Below are positions 1-7,348 of a stretch of 13,632 bases of DNA, piece by piece. A program made the position numbers and the translations under genes. Source of the stretch: Holophagales bacterium (lineage in GTDB: Bacteria > Acidobacteriota > Holophagae > Holophagales > Holophagaceae); contig JAIRRD010000203.1 of NCBI GenBank assembly GCA_031256155.1, positions 1 to 13,632 on the forward strand. Reading direction: 5' to 3'. The notes beneath the pieces were generated by a model. The model searched no databases. It was not told the origin of the DNA and was given only the letters and a program-made list of their open reading frames with translations. Numbering within the stretch: position 1 is the stretch's first letter; every line of letters starts with the position of its first letter.

Positions 1-76
1 AATGCGCGGATGCGCTAGACTGCGCCGTAATGGAGCGAGCCGCCATCGGCGGGGAGCGAAATGGGAGGCGTAGGCG
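1..76 (+). repeat. GC-rich 76-bp core repeat, copy 1
   Basis: This core is about 66% G+C and occurs again at 7211-7286 with only two differences (positions 22 and 59). It can fold. CTGCGCC (20-26) pairs with GGCGTAG (67-73) through one G-U wobble that is a normal A-T pair in the other copy. Inside it, CCGCC (40-44) can pair with GGCGG (48-52). An alternative stem joins CGCCG (23-27) plus ATGG (30-33) with CCAT (43-46) plus CGGCG (47-51). No convincing reading frame lies in it. Confidence 0.75.
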
Positions 77-121
77 GTGCTTGCCTGTCTGTACTGTTTG
101 TCAAGGGCGTTGACTATAAAT

Positions 122-171
122 TGCTATACTTGTAGAGCATTGTTATGCTCTACAAGTAAAAATGCTATACA
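122..171 (+). promoter_or_regulatory. possible extended -10 promoters for the DUF2911 gene
   Basis: Two TGnTATA-type boxes occur upstream of the gene: TGCTATACT at 122-130 and TGCTATACA at 163-171. Neither has a good -35 box at the usual distance, so an extended -10 mechanism would be needed. Both lie in or at the edge of the hairpin end of the repeat element. Transcription from the first would place the hairpin in the 5' leader. No experimental support is visible. Confidence 0.3.
125..169 (-). repeat. 45-bp TATA-bounded hairpin module
   Basis: A 14-bp perfect inverted repeat (127-140 with 145-158, loop TGTT) lies inside a 45-bp unit that starts and ends with TATA. On the minus strand it reads TATAGCATTTT, the stem, a loop AACA, the stem, then TA. 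The same geometry is seen at 10558-10602 and at the left end of the copy at 7167. It forms the right end of the element that enters the window at base 1. Confidence 0.7.
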
Positions 172-193
172 CTTAAGACCCAACCCCTTTTTT

Positions 194-198
194 GGAGG
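194..198 (+). promoter_or_regulatory. ribosome binding site deciding the DUF2911 start
   Basis: GGAGG lies 8 bases before ATG 207. An in-frame TTG at 192 overlaps this Shine-Dalgarno sequence and so cannot be the start. Confidence 0.75.
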
Positions 199-206
199 CA
201 ACCACC

Positions 207-827
207 ATGAATAGCACAGGACTTTTGACAGCGCTGCTGGCGCTGACTGTCGGCGGATGGCCGTCACTTTCGGCACAAGAAACCCAGAAGACGCAAGATA
301 CACAACAGATGCAAGAGGCACCTCGGCTCCCAAGGGTGGCAACCAGCCCAAAGGCTTCGGTCGTCCAGAGGATCGGTCTTGATACGGACATCACAATCGT
401 TTACAGCCGACCTGGAGTCAAGGGGCGCAAGATCTGGGGTGAACTCGTCCCCTACGGTCTTGCCCCGGCGAATCAATACGCCCCTAAGCCATTTCCATGG
501 CGTGCTGGAGCCAACGCCACAACTACTATTGAATTCAGCGGGCCCGTGAAAATCCAGGGCAAGGAACTGTCAGCAGGGAAGTATGGTCTGCACATGATCC
601 CAGATAAGGACAAAGACTGGATCATCATATTCAGCAAAAACAGTTCTGGGGCCGGCAGTTTCAAATACATGGAAGATGAAGACGCGCTGCGGGTTACAGC
701 CAAGCCCGTGACTGAGACGACCTTCACCGAATGGCTGGAATTCGGCTTCGAAAACCTGTCCGCCACCGGCGCCACCTGCTACCTCCGCTGGGAAAAACTG
801 AAGATACCCTTTGAACTGAGCCTGTAG
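207..827 (+). CDS. secreted DUF2911 family protein
   Basis: This 206-residue exported protein has a DUF2911 domain. The family is of unknown function and is common in Bacteroidota, Acidobacteriota and related groups. An N-terminal hydrophobic stretch (about residues 5-22) is a Sec signal ending at LSA before Gln24. A Gln-rich spacer (about 24-37) follows. The domain runs from about residue 41 to the end, with YSRPGVKGRKIWG at 66-78, WRAGANATTTIEFS at 98-111, YGLHMIP at 126-132 and FTEWLEFGFENLS near 173-185. An extra stretch of about 13 residues lies between the VPYG and WRAGAN motifs. The ATG at 207 is chosen because GGAGG sits 8 bases upstream. The gene converges on the HtrA-like gene with a 12-bp gap and no visible terminator. 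The family call is firm. The role is unknown, and no catalytic residues are known for it. Confidence 0.85.
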   Translation: MNSTGLLTALLALTVGGWPSLSAQETQKTQDTQQMQEAPRLPRVATSPKASVVQRIGLDTDITIVYSRPGVKGRKIWGELVPYGLAPANQYAPKPFPWRAGANATTTIEFSGPVKIQGKELSAGKYGLHMIPDKDKDWIIIFSKNSSGAGSFKYMEDEDALRVTAKPVTETTFTEWLEFGFENLSATGATCYLRWEKLKIPFELSL

Positions 828-839
828 CGGTCCGTAATA

Positions 840-3428
840 CTACCTTTTATCCGGCTTTACAACCACTTTGATACGCTTGCCATTGCGCAATACGTCAAAC
901 GACAATGTGGCTCCAGATGGTTCTTGTTCAAGGAGGTCCCAAAGGGTTCCTTGATTATCAATAGGTTTGCCGCGCAAACCAACTATTACATCACCGATCT
1001 CTGCCCCGATAGCGGTTTTTGAGGGTTGCAGTCCCCTTAAACCCGCACGGAACGCAGGTGAATCAGGGGCAACACTTTGAATTAGTACTCCCTTTTCTAC
1101 CTTAAAAATACGGGATGCATATAAATCGGCAACGCTATCAAATCCAAGAATGGGCCGTTCTACCTGACCTTTGGCCAACAAAATCGGGACTATGCGGTTT
1201 AGTGTGCTTGTTGACAGAGCTAGGTTGATTCCAGAATGGGATTCGCCACCTTCTATAAAGAAACCCATGCCGACCAGGTTTCCCTCGCTGTCAAGCATCG
1301 GTCCGCCTCTGTTGCCGGGATTTATGGCCGCATCTGTTTGAATCATGCCTCTCGAGCTGGGTTCCAAGTCCCTTTCGGCAGATAGTATCCCAGCGCTGAG
1401 ACTGTGATCCATTCCAAATGGATTGCCGAGGGCAAAGAGGTCTTGCCCCACTTTTAAATCTGCCGCCCGCGCAAGCGGTAGTGGACGCAGGTCTTTAAAT
1501 GGCGCGAAAACCCGCAGAACAGCAATATTGTATTCAAAACTTCTTCCGATTATTCGGGCGCGGTAAGTATTCCCATCGGCCAAGGTAACTGTAAGTCTTT
1601 CAGCTTCAAAAGAACGGTCGGAAATATCTTTCATGATAACTGTTGAATAAGCGGTTACGATATGCCCACGGTTATCCCACACAATGCCGGTTCCCGACAT
1701 GGGCGGAATCCTGGATATATTGCCAATCCAGTTGTCATCGCTGCTATAGGGTTTTTCGGTTTCCGCACTGACAAACACCACGGCGTCCTTTGCGCTTTTG
1801 AAAACAGCGGCTCTATTTTGGTCTTCAGGGCTTGGCCGCGATGCTTGGATACTTGATGCGGTGTTTAGGGTTGTTATATCTTTAATTTCACGGAGAATCA
1901 AATCCACAGGAATAGCAAAACCAACATTGGCGTTAATGCCAGTGCTGCTGATTATCATTGTGTTGATGCCAATCATACGGCCTTCCAAATCAAGCAGTGG
2001 CCCGCCTGAACTGCCAGGATTAATGGCTGCATCGGTTTGCAGAACTCCTTTAATCGGTTTTCCGGTTGGAGAATCTATTGTTCTGTTCAAAGCCGAAATA
2101 ATGCCGCCTGTGAGAGTTTGATTGATACCAAATGGGTTGCCGAGAGCTAAGACAGACTGCCCAATTATCAGTCCGGAAGTAGTTCCGATGGGTATTGGTC
2201 TGAGATTCTCTGGTACATGATTTAATTTCAGCACCGCAATGTCAATATCCGGGCGCACTCCAACTACACTGGCCATAATCTCATTGTTATCACAGGTGGC
2301 GACAGTGATTATGTCCGCCACTTTCAAGGTGTCCAGTATAGAGTCTTGTACTACTACCACATGAAAGTTGGTAAGTATGTGGCCCTCTGTATCCCACAAA
2401 ACACCGGAGCCGCTCCCGACCGAGTCAAGCACTTCATTGCCGGTCCGAAAATCCCTGTAGCGCTCTTTGGTATAGATACCAACCACCGAAATATTTACCC
2501 GATCAAATACACTAGCGCATGCAAATTCTTTGAGCGTTAGCGGCGAAAGCGGCTTCACAGTATTGGTTTTTCCCAACATCCTGGCAATTTCCTCTACAAC
2601 AGTGTCTGTAGGGATAGCATAGTTTAGTCCAGCGTTCCAGCCGGTAGGGGTGAGAAAAGCTGTATTCAGACCGACCATTTGCCCTTTGCAGTTCAAGAGC
2701 GGTCCGCCGAAATTTCCCCTGTTGATTGCCGCATCTGTCTGAATGACACCATTTATGGGCGTGTTGAGCGATGAAGGAATTACCCTGTTTAGTGCTGAAA
2801 CCAACCCGCTGGTTAAACTGTAGTCATAACTGTAGTCATAACCGAATGGGTTGCCAAGAGCCAGGACAGACTGACCGACTGCCAAATCTGCGGATCGCCC
2901 CAGATTTATTGGTTTGACACCTTTAATCTGAACATCAACTTTTATTAATGCCAGCCCACTCTCAGGCGCTGTTCCCACTAATTTGGCGCTGTACTCAGCA
3001 CTGTCTGAAGTCTGAACCAAAAGCCCCTTTGTTTCCGCGAGCGATCGTTCAGCCCCCGCTTCTCTTTCAGAGACCAGGTTATAGCTGGTCACAATGTGGC
3101 CGGATTCATCCCAAATAACGCCTGTACCAAGATGTTGACCTTGAGATAGCGATCCGGTGCTACGGTCAATGCCTGGTGCGATTATTCGCACCACGCTGTC
3201 TTTTGCTGTTTCAAAAGCTCTTACGCGCTCTTTTTCTGATTCGCTCAAAGGTGTTTTTCGCACTGTAAACGGCCTTGGCTTTGCATTGCGCCGAGCATCT
3301 TCAATCGCCTTTCGCTCATCCTCAGGTAGCCTGACATGAGAACGTTCCAGCACACCCTGCGGGTATAGAGCGGCTGTCAAAAAAACAGCCAACAAACATC
3401 CACGAGCGATCAGCATACACTTCACCAT
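840..3428 (-). CDS. triple trypsin/HtrA-like protein with one intact catalytic domain and a C-terminal PDZ
   Basis: This 862-residue exported protein has three tandem trypsin-like (HtrA/DegP fold) domains, about residues 70-285, 302-520 and 539-750, and one PDZ domain (about 757-858). Each protease domain shows the family landmarks GHI, LGNPFG and QTDAAIN. Only the middle domain keeps the triad: His356 (TNFHVV), Asp396 (DIAVLK) and Ser474 (GSSGGP). In domain 1 the aligned residues are Asn117, Gly158 and Phe240 (GNFGGP). In domain 3 they are Ser595, Asn634 and Arg707 (GNRGGP). HtrA proteins normally have one protease domain and one or two PDZ domains, so this layout is unusual. A hydrophobic signal spans about residues 5-22. 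AAGGGG lies 5 bases before ATG 3428. It is the last gene of the minus-strand operon, 31 bp after an M16-like gene. Likely role (inference): periplasmic protein quality control, with the flanking domains binding or regulating. The fold is certain; the activity is inferred from motifs. Confidence 0.9.
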   Translation of the reverse strand: MVKCMLIARGCLLAVFLTAALYPQGVLERSHVRLPEDERKAIEDARRNAKPRPFTVRKTPLSESEKERVRAFETAKDSVVRIIAPGIDRSTGSLSQGQHLGTGVIWDESGHIVTSYNLVSEREAGAERSLAETKGLLVQTSDSAEYSAKLVGTAPESGLALIKVDVQIKGVKPINLGRSADLAVGQSVLALGNPFGYDYSYDYSLTSGLVSALNRVIPSSLNTPINGVIQTDAAINRGNFGGPLLNCKGQMVGLNTAFLTPTGWNAGLNYAIPTDTVVEEIARMLGKTNTVKPLSPLTLKEFACASVFDRVNISVVGIYTKERYRDFRTGNEVLDSVGSGSGVLWDTEGHILTNFHVVVVQDSILDTLKVADIITVATCDNNEIMASVVGVRPDIDIAVLKLNHVPENLRPIPIGTTSGLIIGQSVLALGNPFGINQTLTGGIISALNRTIDSPTGKPIKGVLQTDAAINPGSSGGPLLDLEGRMIGINTMIISSTGINANVGFAIPVDLILREIKDITTLNTASSIQASRPSPEDQNRAAVFKSAKDAVVFVSAETEKPYSSDDNWIGNISRIPPMSGTGIVWDNRGHIVTAYSTVIMKDISDRSFEAERLTVTLADGNTYRARIIGRSFEYNIAVLRVFAPFKDLRPLPLARAADLKVGQDLFALGNPFGMDHSLSAGILSAERDLEPSSRGMIQTDAAINPGNRGGPMLDSEGNLVGMGFFIEGGESHSGINLALSTSTLNRIVPILLAKGQVERPILGFDSVADLYASRIFKVEKGVLIQSVAPDSPAFRAGLRGLQPSKTAIGAEIGDVIVGLRGKPIDNQGTLWDLLEQEPSGATLSFDVLRNGKRIKVVVKPDKR
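2818..2841 (-). repeat. 12-bp in-frame tandem duplication inside the first protease domain
   Basis: CTGTAGTCATAA occurs twice in tandem (2818-2829 and 2830-2841). It encodes a repeated Tyr-Asp-Tyr-Ser just after LGNPFG (about residues 197-204). The equivalent loops of domains 2 and 3 lack the extra four residues. Confidence 0.85.
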
Positions 3429-3459
3429 TCAAACCCCTTGCAATGAATGCAAACCGGCA

Positions 3460-4650
3460 TTATCGCCCAATTAGCAATGCCGCCAAATTATCTGGCTTCA
3501 TACATTTTTCGATCATATGCTTCATCGCGTCTAATGTCGGTGAGGGCAATGCTGTGTTTTGATGCAATACTCTACCGGGGTGAAGCGCGTTTGCTTGAAT
3601 ATAATCATTCCTGTTCTTGATGGCTCTGTTCAATAGATTCTGTGTTATAGGCAGGTTCAGAGCCGATTTTAAATGAGATTCCAGTTTTTCTGCAGATACA
3701 CCGGATTGACCTATAGCGCTAATCCAACGTCCATCGGGGTCTGCCTGCCAAACGTCAATAATATCATCCGACATCGGCAGCGCCGCTTTGAAGAGCCAGG
3801 GGACGAGAGCCATAGTTAATGCGGCATCTTCTGATGATAGAGTTTTTAAATTCCATGCGATCCATACTTCTGAAAGACCAACATCCGCTACAAACCTGCG
3901 AATGGGGCCGGGCCACTCCGGCTTTGGTAACTCTTTCGCTTTTGGCGGTATAGTAGTGTCGGCGTTATCCGTGCGGACGCCCTCCCAAGGGCCAAAGTGT
4001 TGATGAACCAAGCGTTTTAATGAAATTGATTCCAGGTCGCCCGCAACACTCAAAACGGCCTTTTCGGGACGTCTTATCACATTGGTCCATATGGCAACTA
4101 ACTCTCGCTGTTCTATGGGCGCTACTGGTATTTGTGGGATGGCGGCATCACCAATATTGCATCTAAAACTGTGAATAGCGGTTTCCCGCGTGTTGAGAAA
4201 AAGAATGTCATCATTGGCCTTGAAAACGACCGCTGGCAGCATCTTTGACTTTGTCCAAAAGGGACGTAATGATTCATCAGCCAGAATCTGAAACATCATG
4301 TCGGCATCCATCGGAGCAGCATTAAATATCCAGGCTATCCATTCCCTGCCGCACTCTATTCGCGAAAGCGTTCCAAATTGATCTTTACGGTTATGAAACA
4401 TCTCGTTGTCTATTCCGCCACTTCCCAGGACCGGAAGAATTTTTGACATTATCCAGGCTGTGCCAATGGGCGCGTGATCTGTTCCTTCAGTCCATGAAAA
4501 AGTAAGACGGGCGTGAATAATTCCCGTATTTGCCATTTGCCGTGTTTGGATTTCCAAGCCATTCGGCAGACGAAAAACTTCCATATCCTGAGCGGTGAGC
4601 GTGTGAGCCAAAAGAACCAGACATTGGTAAAGCGTTGCACAGATTCTCAT
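3460..4650 (-). CDS. M16 peptidase-fold protein without the zinc site (short partner)
   Basis: This 396-residue exported protein has the M16 (pitrilysin/processing peptidase) fold. It has a signal peptide at residues 1-20 ending LTA before Gln21. The N-terminal M16 domain begins at FRLPNGLEI (26-34). A second domain begins near residue 178, with LVAIWTNVIRRPEKAVLSVAGDLES matching the usual pattern leading to a V-x-G-D turn. The HxxEH zinc motif is absent. The expected position reads GTAWIMSKILP (63-73), and no HxxEH occurs anywhere. It overlaps the upstream M16-like gene by 4 bp (ATGA), with GGAG 8 bases before the start, so the two are probably translationally coupled. In bacteria a zinc-binding M16 subunit is often paired with an inactive one, but here both members look inactive. 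A structural or substrate-holding role is inferred. Confidence 0.75.
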   Translation of the reverse strand: MRICATLYQCLVLLAHTLTAQDMEVFRLPNGLEIQTRQMANTGIIHARLTFSWTEGTDHAPIGTAWIMSKILPVLGSGGIDNEMFHNRKDQFGTLSRIECGREWIAWIFNAAPMDADMMFQILADESLRPFWTKSKMLPAVVFKANDDILFLNTRETAIHSFRCNIGDAAIPQIPVAPIEQRELVAIWTNVIRRPEKAVLSVAGDLESISLKRLVHQHFGPWEGVRTDNADTTIPPKAKELPKPEWPGPIRRFVADVGLSEVWIAWNLKTLSSEDAALTMALVPWLFKAALPMSDDIIDVWQADPDGRWISAIGQSGVSAEKLESHLKSALNLPITQNLLNRAIKNRNDYIQANALHPGRVLHQNTALPSPTLDAMKHMIEKCMKPDNLAALLIGR

Positions 4651-6140
4651 TGCCCTGTCTCCGTTTCAAGCAGTGAAAAGAGCTGAGCGCGCATTACGCC
4701 TGGCATTAAACCAAACAGAAGGACTGTACTTTTTATCAGGTTTTCACGTTGGTTTGGGTCAATGCTGCTCTTACCTTCTGATTTTCGCAATAGCAGTGAA
4801 ACCAAGCGCGCTTCTTCCTGGTTTTTGGGTGAACAGATGGGGTCTCGCACAGCCAAAACCGAATAATGGGAATCCACATGAAAAACAGCTCGCAGGGCAT
4901 TTGCCAGGGCTTGCGGCTCTGAATTAATATCATTAGAAGCACGCGCTATAGATAATCTCCAATCGTCCGCATTTTCAAAGAAGTGTATCAACGCTTGCGC
5001 CAGACCAGAAGCATCCGCTAGGCGCAAAGCTTGTTTAACATCTAAACGGTGTAATGCACGGATTATTTCCTCATCCTGCAATCTATCGTGCAGCGAACTC
5101 AGTACTTCGCTCAGTATAACGCGTTCGACTTCCTGCGCTGTATGTCCATCAGTCACATCAGCCCGAATAACAAACAGGTTTCCAGCGCCCTCCGCCTGAA
5201 CACCAACTGATACTTGTACATCGTTTGAATACCCCAGCTCAAGAACAAGATGCCTGATTAATCTGGAATATGGGTGTCCGGCAAGGATTTCTGCGTACAG
5301 CTCCAAATTGGGCCAACTGCCATTTGTGTGGGGAGGAATTTGCCAGGCCACCAAGACTTCCGTTTTACTCTCTGATGGTATTTCCCTCTTACGTTCTTCA
5401 AGAGGTATTGATTTGGAAACATCTTTTTGCGGAGCGTCCATAGCTTTTGGGAAAGTAATGTCCGAAAGCTCTAATCCGCCAAAAAAATTATTCAGCGTCT
5501 TTAGAGCCAGCGATTCTTCCAAATCCCCAATCAGTACAATTAAAAACTGACCGTCAGAAACGTATTTACCAGCAAGGACTTGAAGGTCATTGATTGATAT
5601 AGAATACGGTTCTATCGCGTTTTTTTGTTCAGACGCTTCAGAGGTGTTTCTGGTTGAGACTAACGCGCAGAGATCAATCATTGGGTCTGGTACGCGCCGC
5701 TGTGATTGGAGAAAACGCCTTGCGCTGTCAATTTGGTCTTGTCTTAATACTTGACTGAAACGAACCAGTTCAGCACGGCACCAGTCTTCCAGAGCATCTG
5801 GCGCTATGTCCCTTCCATGACTTATTCCGCTGGCGCTGACATTTGCCCAAAACCCTGAGGCTCCAGACGTATCAAAATCAGCAAACCATGCCGCAAGCAA
5901 CATATCCGCAGCTACCAGCGGATACTTAGCTATGCCGTTGCTCTCTCCCTCAATGAACCACGCCGCATGAACAGCGCCGGAACCTGGGCGTGGGGCGTGC
6001 AATACCCTGACGCCACTTTCCAGCACAAATTCTGATACAACAGGCGATTGAGCCATTGCTGAAAACGCGCATAGCAGAAAAATCAGAGTGTGGCTTTGAA
6101 ACACACGCGACAGACAGAACTTTTTAACTTTTGAAATCAC
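4647..6140 (-). CDS. M16 peptidase-fold protein without the zinc site (long partner)
   Basis: This 497-residue exported protein has a signal peptide (residues 1-30, hydrophobic about 17-29, ending AMA before Gln31). The N-terminal M16 domain starts with FVLESGVRVLHAP (38-50). The central part (about 184-226) has the pattern leading to IGDLEESLALKTLNNFF typical of the second M16 domain. A further repeat of the fold follows from about 255, where VLVAWQIPPH recalls the start of the C-terminal half. No HxxEH or inverted HxxEH occurs. Where it is expected the sequence is KYPLVAADMLL (72-82), so peptidase activity is unlikely. The start is GTG at 6140, inside a GTGA overlap with the glycosyltransferase stop. 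The 3' end overlaps the next M16-like gene by 4 bp. The fold call is good; the function is unknown. It probably forms a dimer with its neighbour (inference). Confidence 0.72.
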   Translation of the reverse strand: MISKVKKFCLSRVFQSHTLIFLLCAFSAMAQSPVVSEFVLESGVRVLHAPRPGSGAVHAAWFIEGESNGIAKYPLVAADMLLAAWFADFDTSGASGFWANVSASGISHGRDIAPDALEDWCRAELVRFSQVLRQDQIDSARRFLQSQRRVPDPMIDLCALVSTRNTSEASEQKNAIEPYSISINDLQVLAGKYVSDGQFLIVLIGDLEESLALKTLNNFFGGLELSDITFPKAMDAPQKDVSKSIPLEERKREIPSESKTEVLVAWQIPPHTNGSWPNLELYAEILAGHPYSRLIRHLVLELGYSNDVQVSVGVQAEGAGNLFVIRADVTDGHTAQEVERVILSEVLSSLHDRLQDEEIIRALHRLDVKQALRLADASGLAQALIHFFENADDWRLSIARASNDINSEPQALANALRAVFHVDSHYSVLAVRDPICSPKNQEEARLVSLLLRKSEGKSSIDPNQRENLIKSTVLLFGLMPGVMRAQLFSLLETETGQ

Positions 6141-7117
6141 AATACCGCCAGCACCTTATCCAAATGTAATTGTTCCATACAACCACGCCGCAGACACTTG
6201 TGTTCTCTGCAGGGTGAACATTCAATTTTACCTCGTACAATGGTTCCGGTTCCTGTAGGTATGTCTGAAATAAAGGGATCCGATGGGCCCATTAAGGCTA
6301 TGACTTGGGTTCCCAGCAGTACGGACAAGTGTAGCAGACCTGTATCGCCAACAATAACACGGTCTGTGGAGCGAATTACTGAAGCGAGTTCCCAGAACGC
6401 CATAGTTGGCAGAGCCTCAACGCCGCTTTTTTCAGGCAACCATTTGCGCCAACCCGCCTCAGTGGGACCCAGAGACCAGCGTAAATCCGCTGAATTTTTG
6501 AGTTCATTTGCAAGCTGAATCCATTGGGTTAAAGGCCAGCGCTTGTTGGCACCCGCACGGCTGGTGCCTGGAACCAACAAAATTCTTTGTCGTGTTGAGG
6601 TCTTTGAAACAGGCCAGTTAGTATTATCAGGCAGACAGATGTTCTTTAATACCGGTTCAAAGCGCCCCAAGTTTGCTATGCCGTGCTTCAATCCAAAACA
6701 CTCAGACAACCTGAGCGCCTGGGCATATCGGCTCTGTTTTTTATAAGTTGGGCCGTTATTCTGAAACAACCCTGCTCCCTCTTTGCTTGAACCATCCCCC
6801 CATCGCTCTGGTATTTCCGCAAAGTACGGTATCAATGCAGATTTTAATATCCCATGAAAATCCATCGAAATATCAGCACCTTTTACAAGGTTCCCGACTC
6901 TGGCAAGTTCTGCGATGGCTCTGAAAGGATTTGATAAATTATTTCTATGCACTACCACACATTCAATTTTGGAGAACGGCTCCAGCAAAAACGCATGGCG
7001 GTCTTCCACAACAGCCTGTACCTTGGCTTGCGGAAAGGCATCTAGCAAGCTCTTCCATGCGGGAAGAACACGCAAAATGTCACCCAAAGCTGAAAGACGT
7101 AACAAAAGCAAGTGCAT
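6137..7117 (-). CDS. glycosyltransferase family 9 (ADP-heptose:LPS heptosyltransferase type)
   Basis: This 326-residue protein of the GT9 family transfers heptose or a related sugar from a nucleotide sugar to the lipopolysaccharide core at the inner face of the inner membrane. The N-terminus (LLLLRLSALGDILRVLPA, 3-20) is the standard first Rossmann strand and glycine loop. LLVPGTSRAGANKRWP (180-196 region) and DTGLLHLSVLLGTQVIALMGPSDP (from 258) are the nucleotide-sugar-binding motifs of the C-terminal domain. Four cysteines near the end (300, 303, 308, 313) are seen in many GT9 members. Its length is normal for the family. It is the first gene of the operon and overlaps the next gene by 4 bp. 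The Shine-Dalgarno sequence before ATG 7117 is weak. A repeat element begins 50 bp upstream. The exact acceptor and sugar cannot be told, so no waa symbol is given. Confidence 0.85.
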   Translation of the reverse strand: MHLLLLRLSALGDILRVLPAWKSLLDAFPQAKVQAVVEDRHAFLLEPFSKIECVVVHRNNLSNPFRAIAELARVGNLVKGADISMDFHGILKSALIPYFAEIPERWGDGSSKEGAGLFQNNGPTYKKQSRYAQALRLSECFGLKHGIANLGRFEPVLKNICLPDNTNWPVSKTSTRQRILLVPGTSRAGANKRWPLTQWIQLANELKNSADLRWSLGPTEAGWRKWLPEKSGVEALPTMAFWELASVIRSTDRVIVGDTGLLHLSVLLGTQVIALMGPSDPFISDIPTGTGTIVRGKIECSPCREHKCLRRGCMEQLHLDKVLAVL

Positions 7118-7174
7118 TGAGTCATGCTATCATCAAATCACAGCATTTTTAGCTTGTATTGCTTGCTATAGTCG

Positions 7175-7212
7175 TTTTACTTATGGAGCATAACAATGCT
7201 CCATAAGTAAAA
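7175..7212. repeat. 17-bp perfect palindrome with AACA loop
   Basis: Arms 7175-7191 and 7196-7212 pair perfectly around the loop AACA. Compared with the hairpin at 127-158 read on the other strand, the arm changes from ACTTGTAGAGCAT to ACTTATGGAGCAT, and the facing arm changes to match. It has no T-run, so it is not a standard terminator. Confidence 0.8.
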
Positions 7213-7286
7213 TGCGCGGATGCGCTAGACTACGCCGTAATGGAGCGAGCCGCCATCGGCGGGGAGCGGAATGGGAGGCGTAGGCG
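7211..7286 (+). repeat. GC-rich 76-bp core repeat, copy 2
   Basis: It matches positions 1-76 at 74 of 76 bases. The outer stem is fully Watson-Crick here: CTACGCC (7230-7236) faces GGCGTAG (7277-7283). Confidence 0.75.
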
Positions 7287-7348
7287 ATACATACCCAGTT
7301 GTTACGGTTGTAAAGTGTATTCACTATATAGTAGCTCAATTTAAAAAG

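Larger units (their letters stand above)
1..169 (+). repeat. MITE-like element, copy 1 (left end outside window)
   Basis: This aligns without gaps to 7211-7330 at a constant offset of 7210. Positions 1-76 match at 74 of 76 bases, and about 61% match continues to the shared ACTATA near 113-118. The right end, read on the minus strand from 169, is TATAGCATTTTTACTT. It matches the left end of copy 2 (TATAGTCGTTTTACTT) at 13 of 16 positions. By analogy with copy 2, the missing left end should lie about 44 bp before the window. No transposase is encoded, so the element would be non-autonomous. The TA-bounded ends recall elements that insert at TA, such as the IS630/Tc1 group, but that assignment is inference. 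Confidence 0.65.

Noticed and set aside
127..158. Rho-independent terminator at the intergenic hairpin
   Set aside because: No T-run follows the stem on either strand at the right place, the same hairpin type recurs as part of a repeat, and a gene start lies just downstream.
192..206. In-frame TTG upstream of the DUF2911 ATG as start
   Set aside because: It overlaps the GGAGG ribosome binding site, which is correctly spaced for ATG 207.
124..351. Open minus-strand frame over the DUF2911 gene, and similar antisense frames over psd, secA and the M16-like genes
   Set aside because: They are short shadows of well-supported genes, with no ribosome sites and no recognisable motifs.
1..7286. CRISPR-like repeat
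   Set aside because: There are only two long copies 7.2 kb apart, with no spacer spacing and no cas genes.
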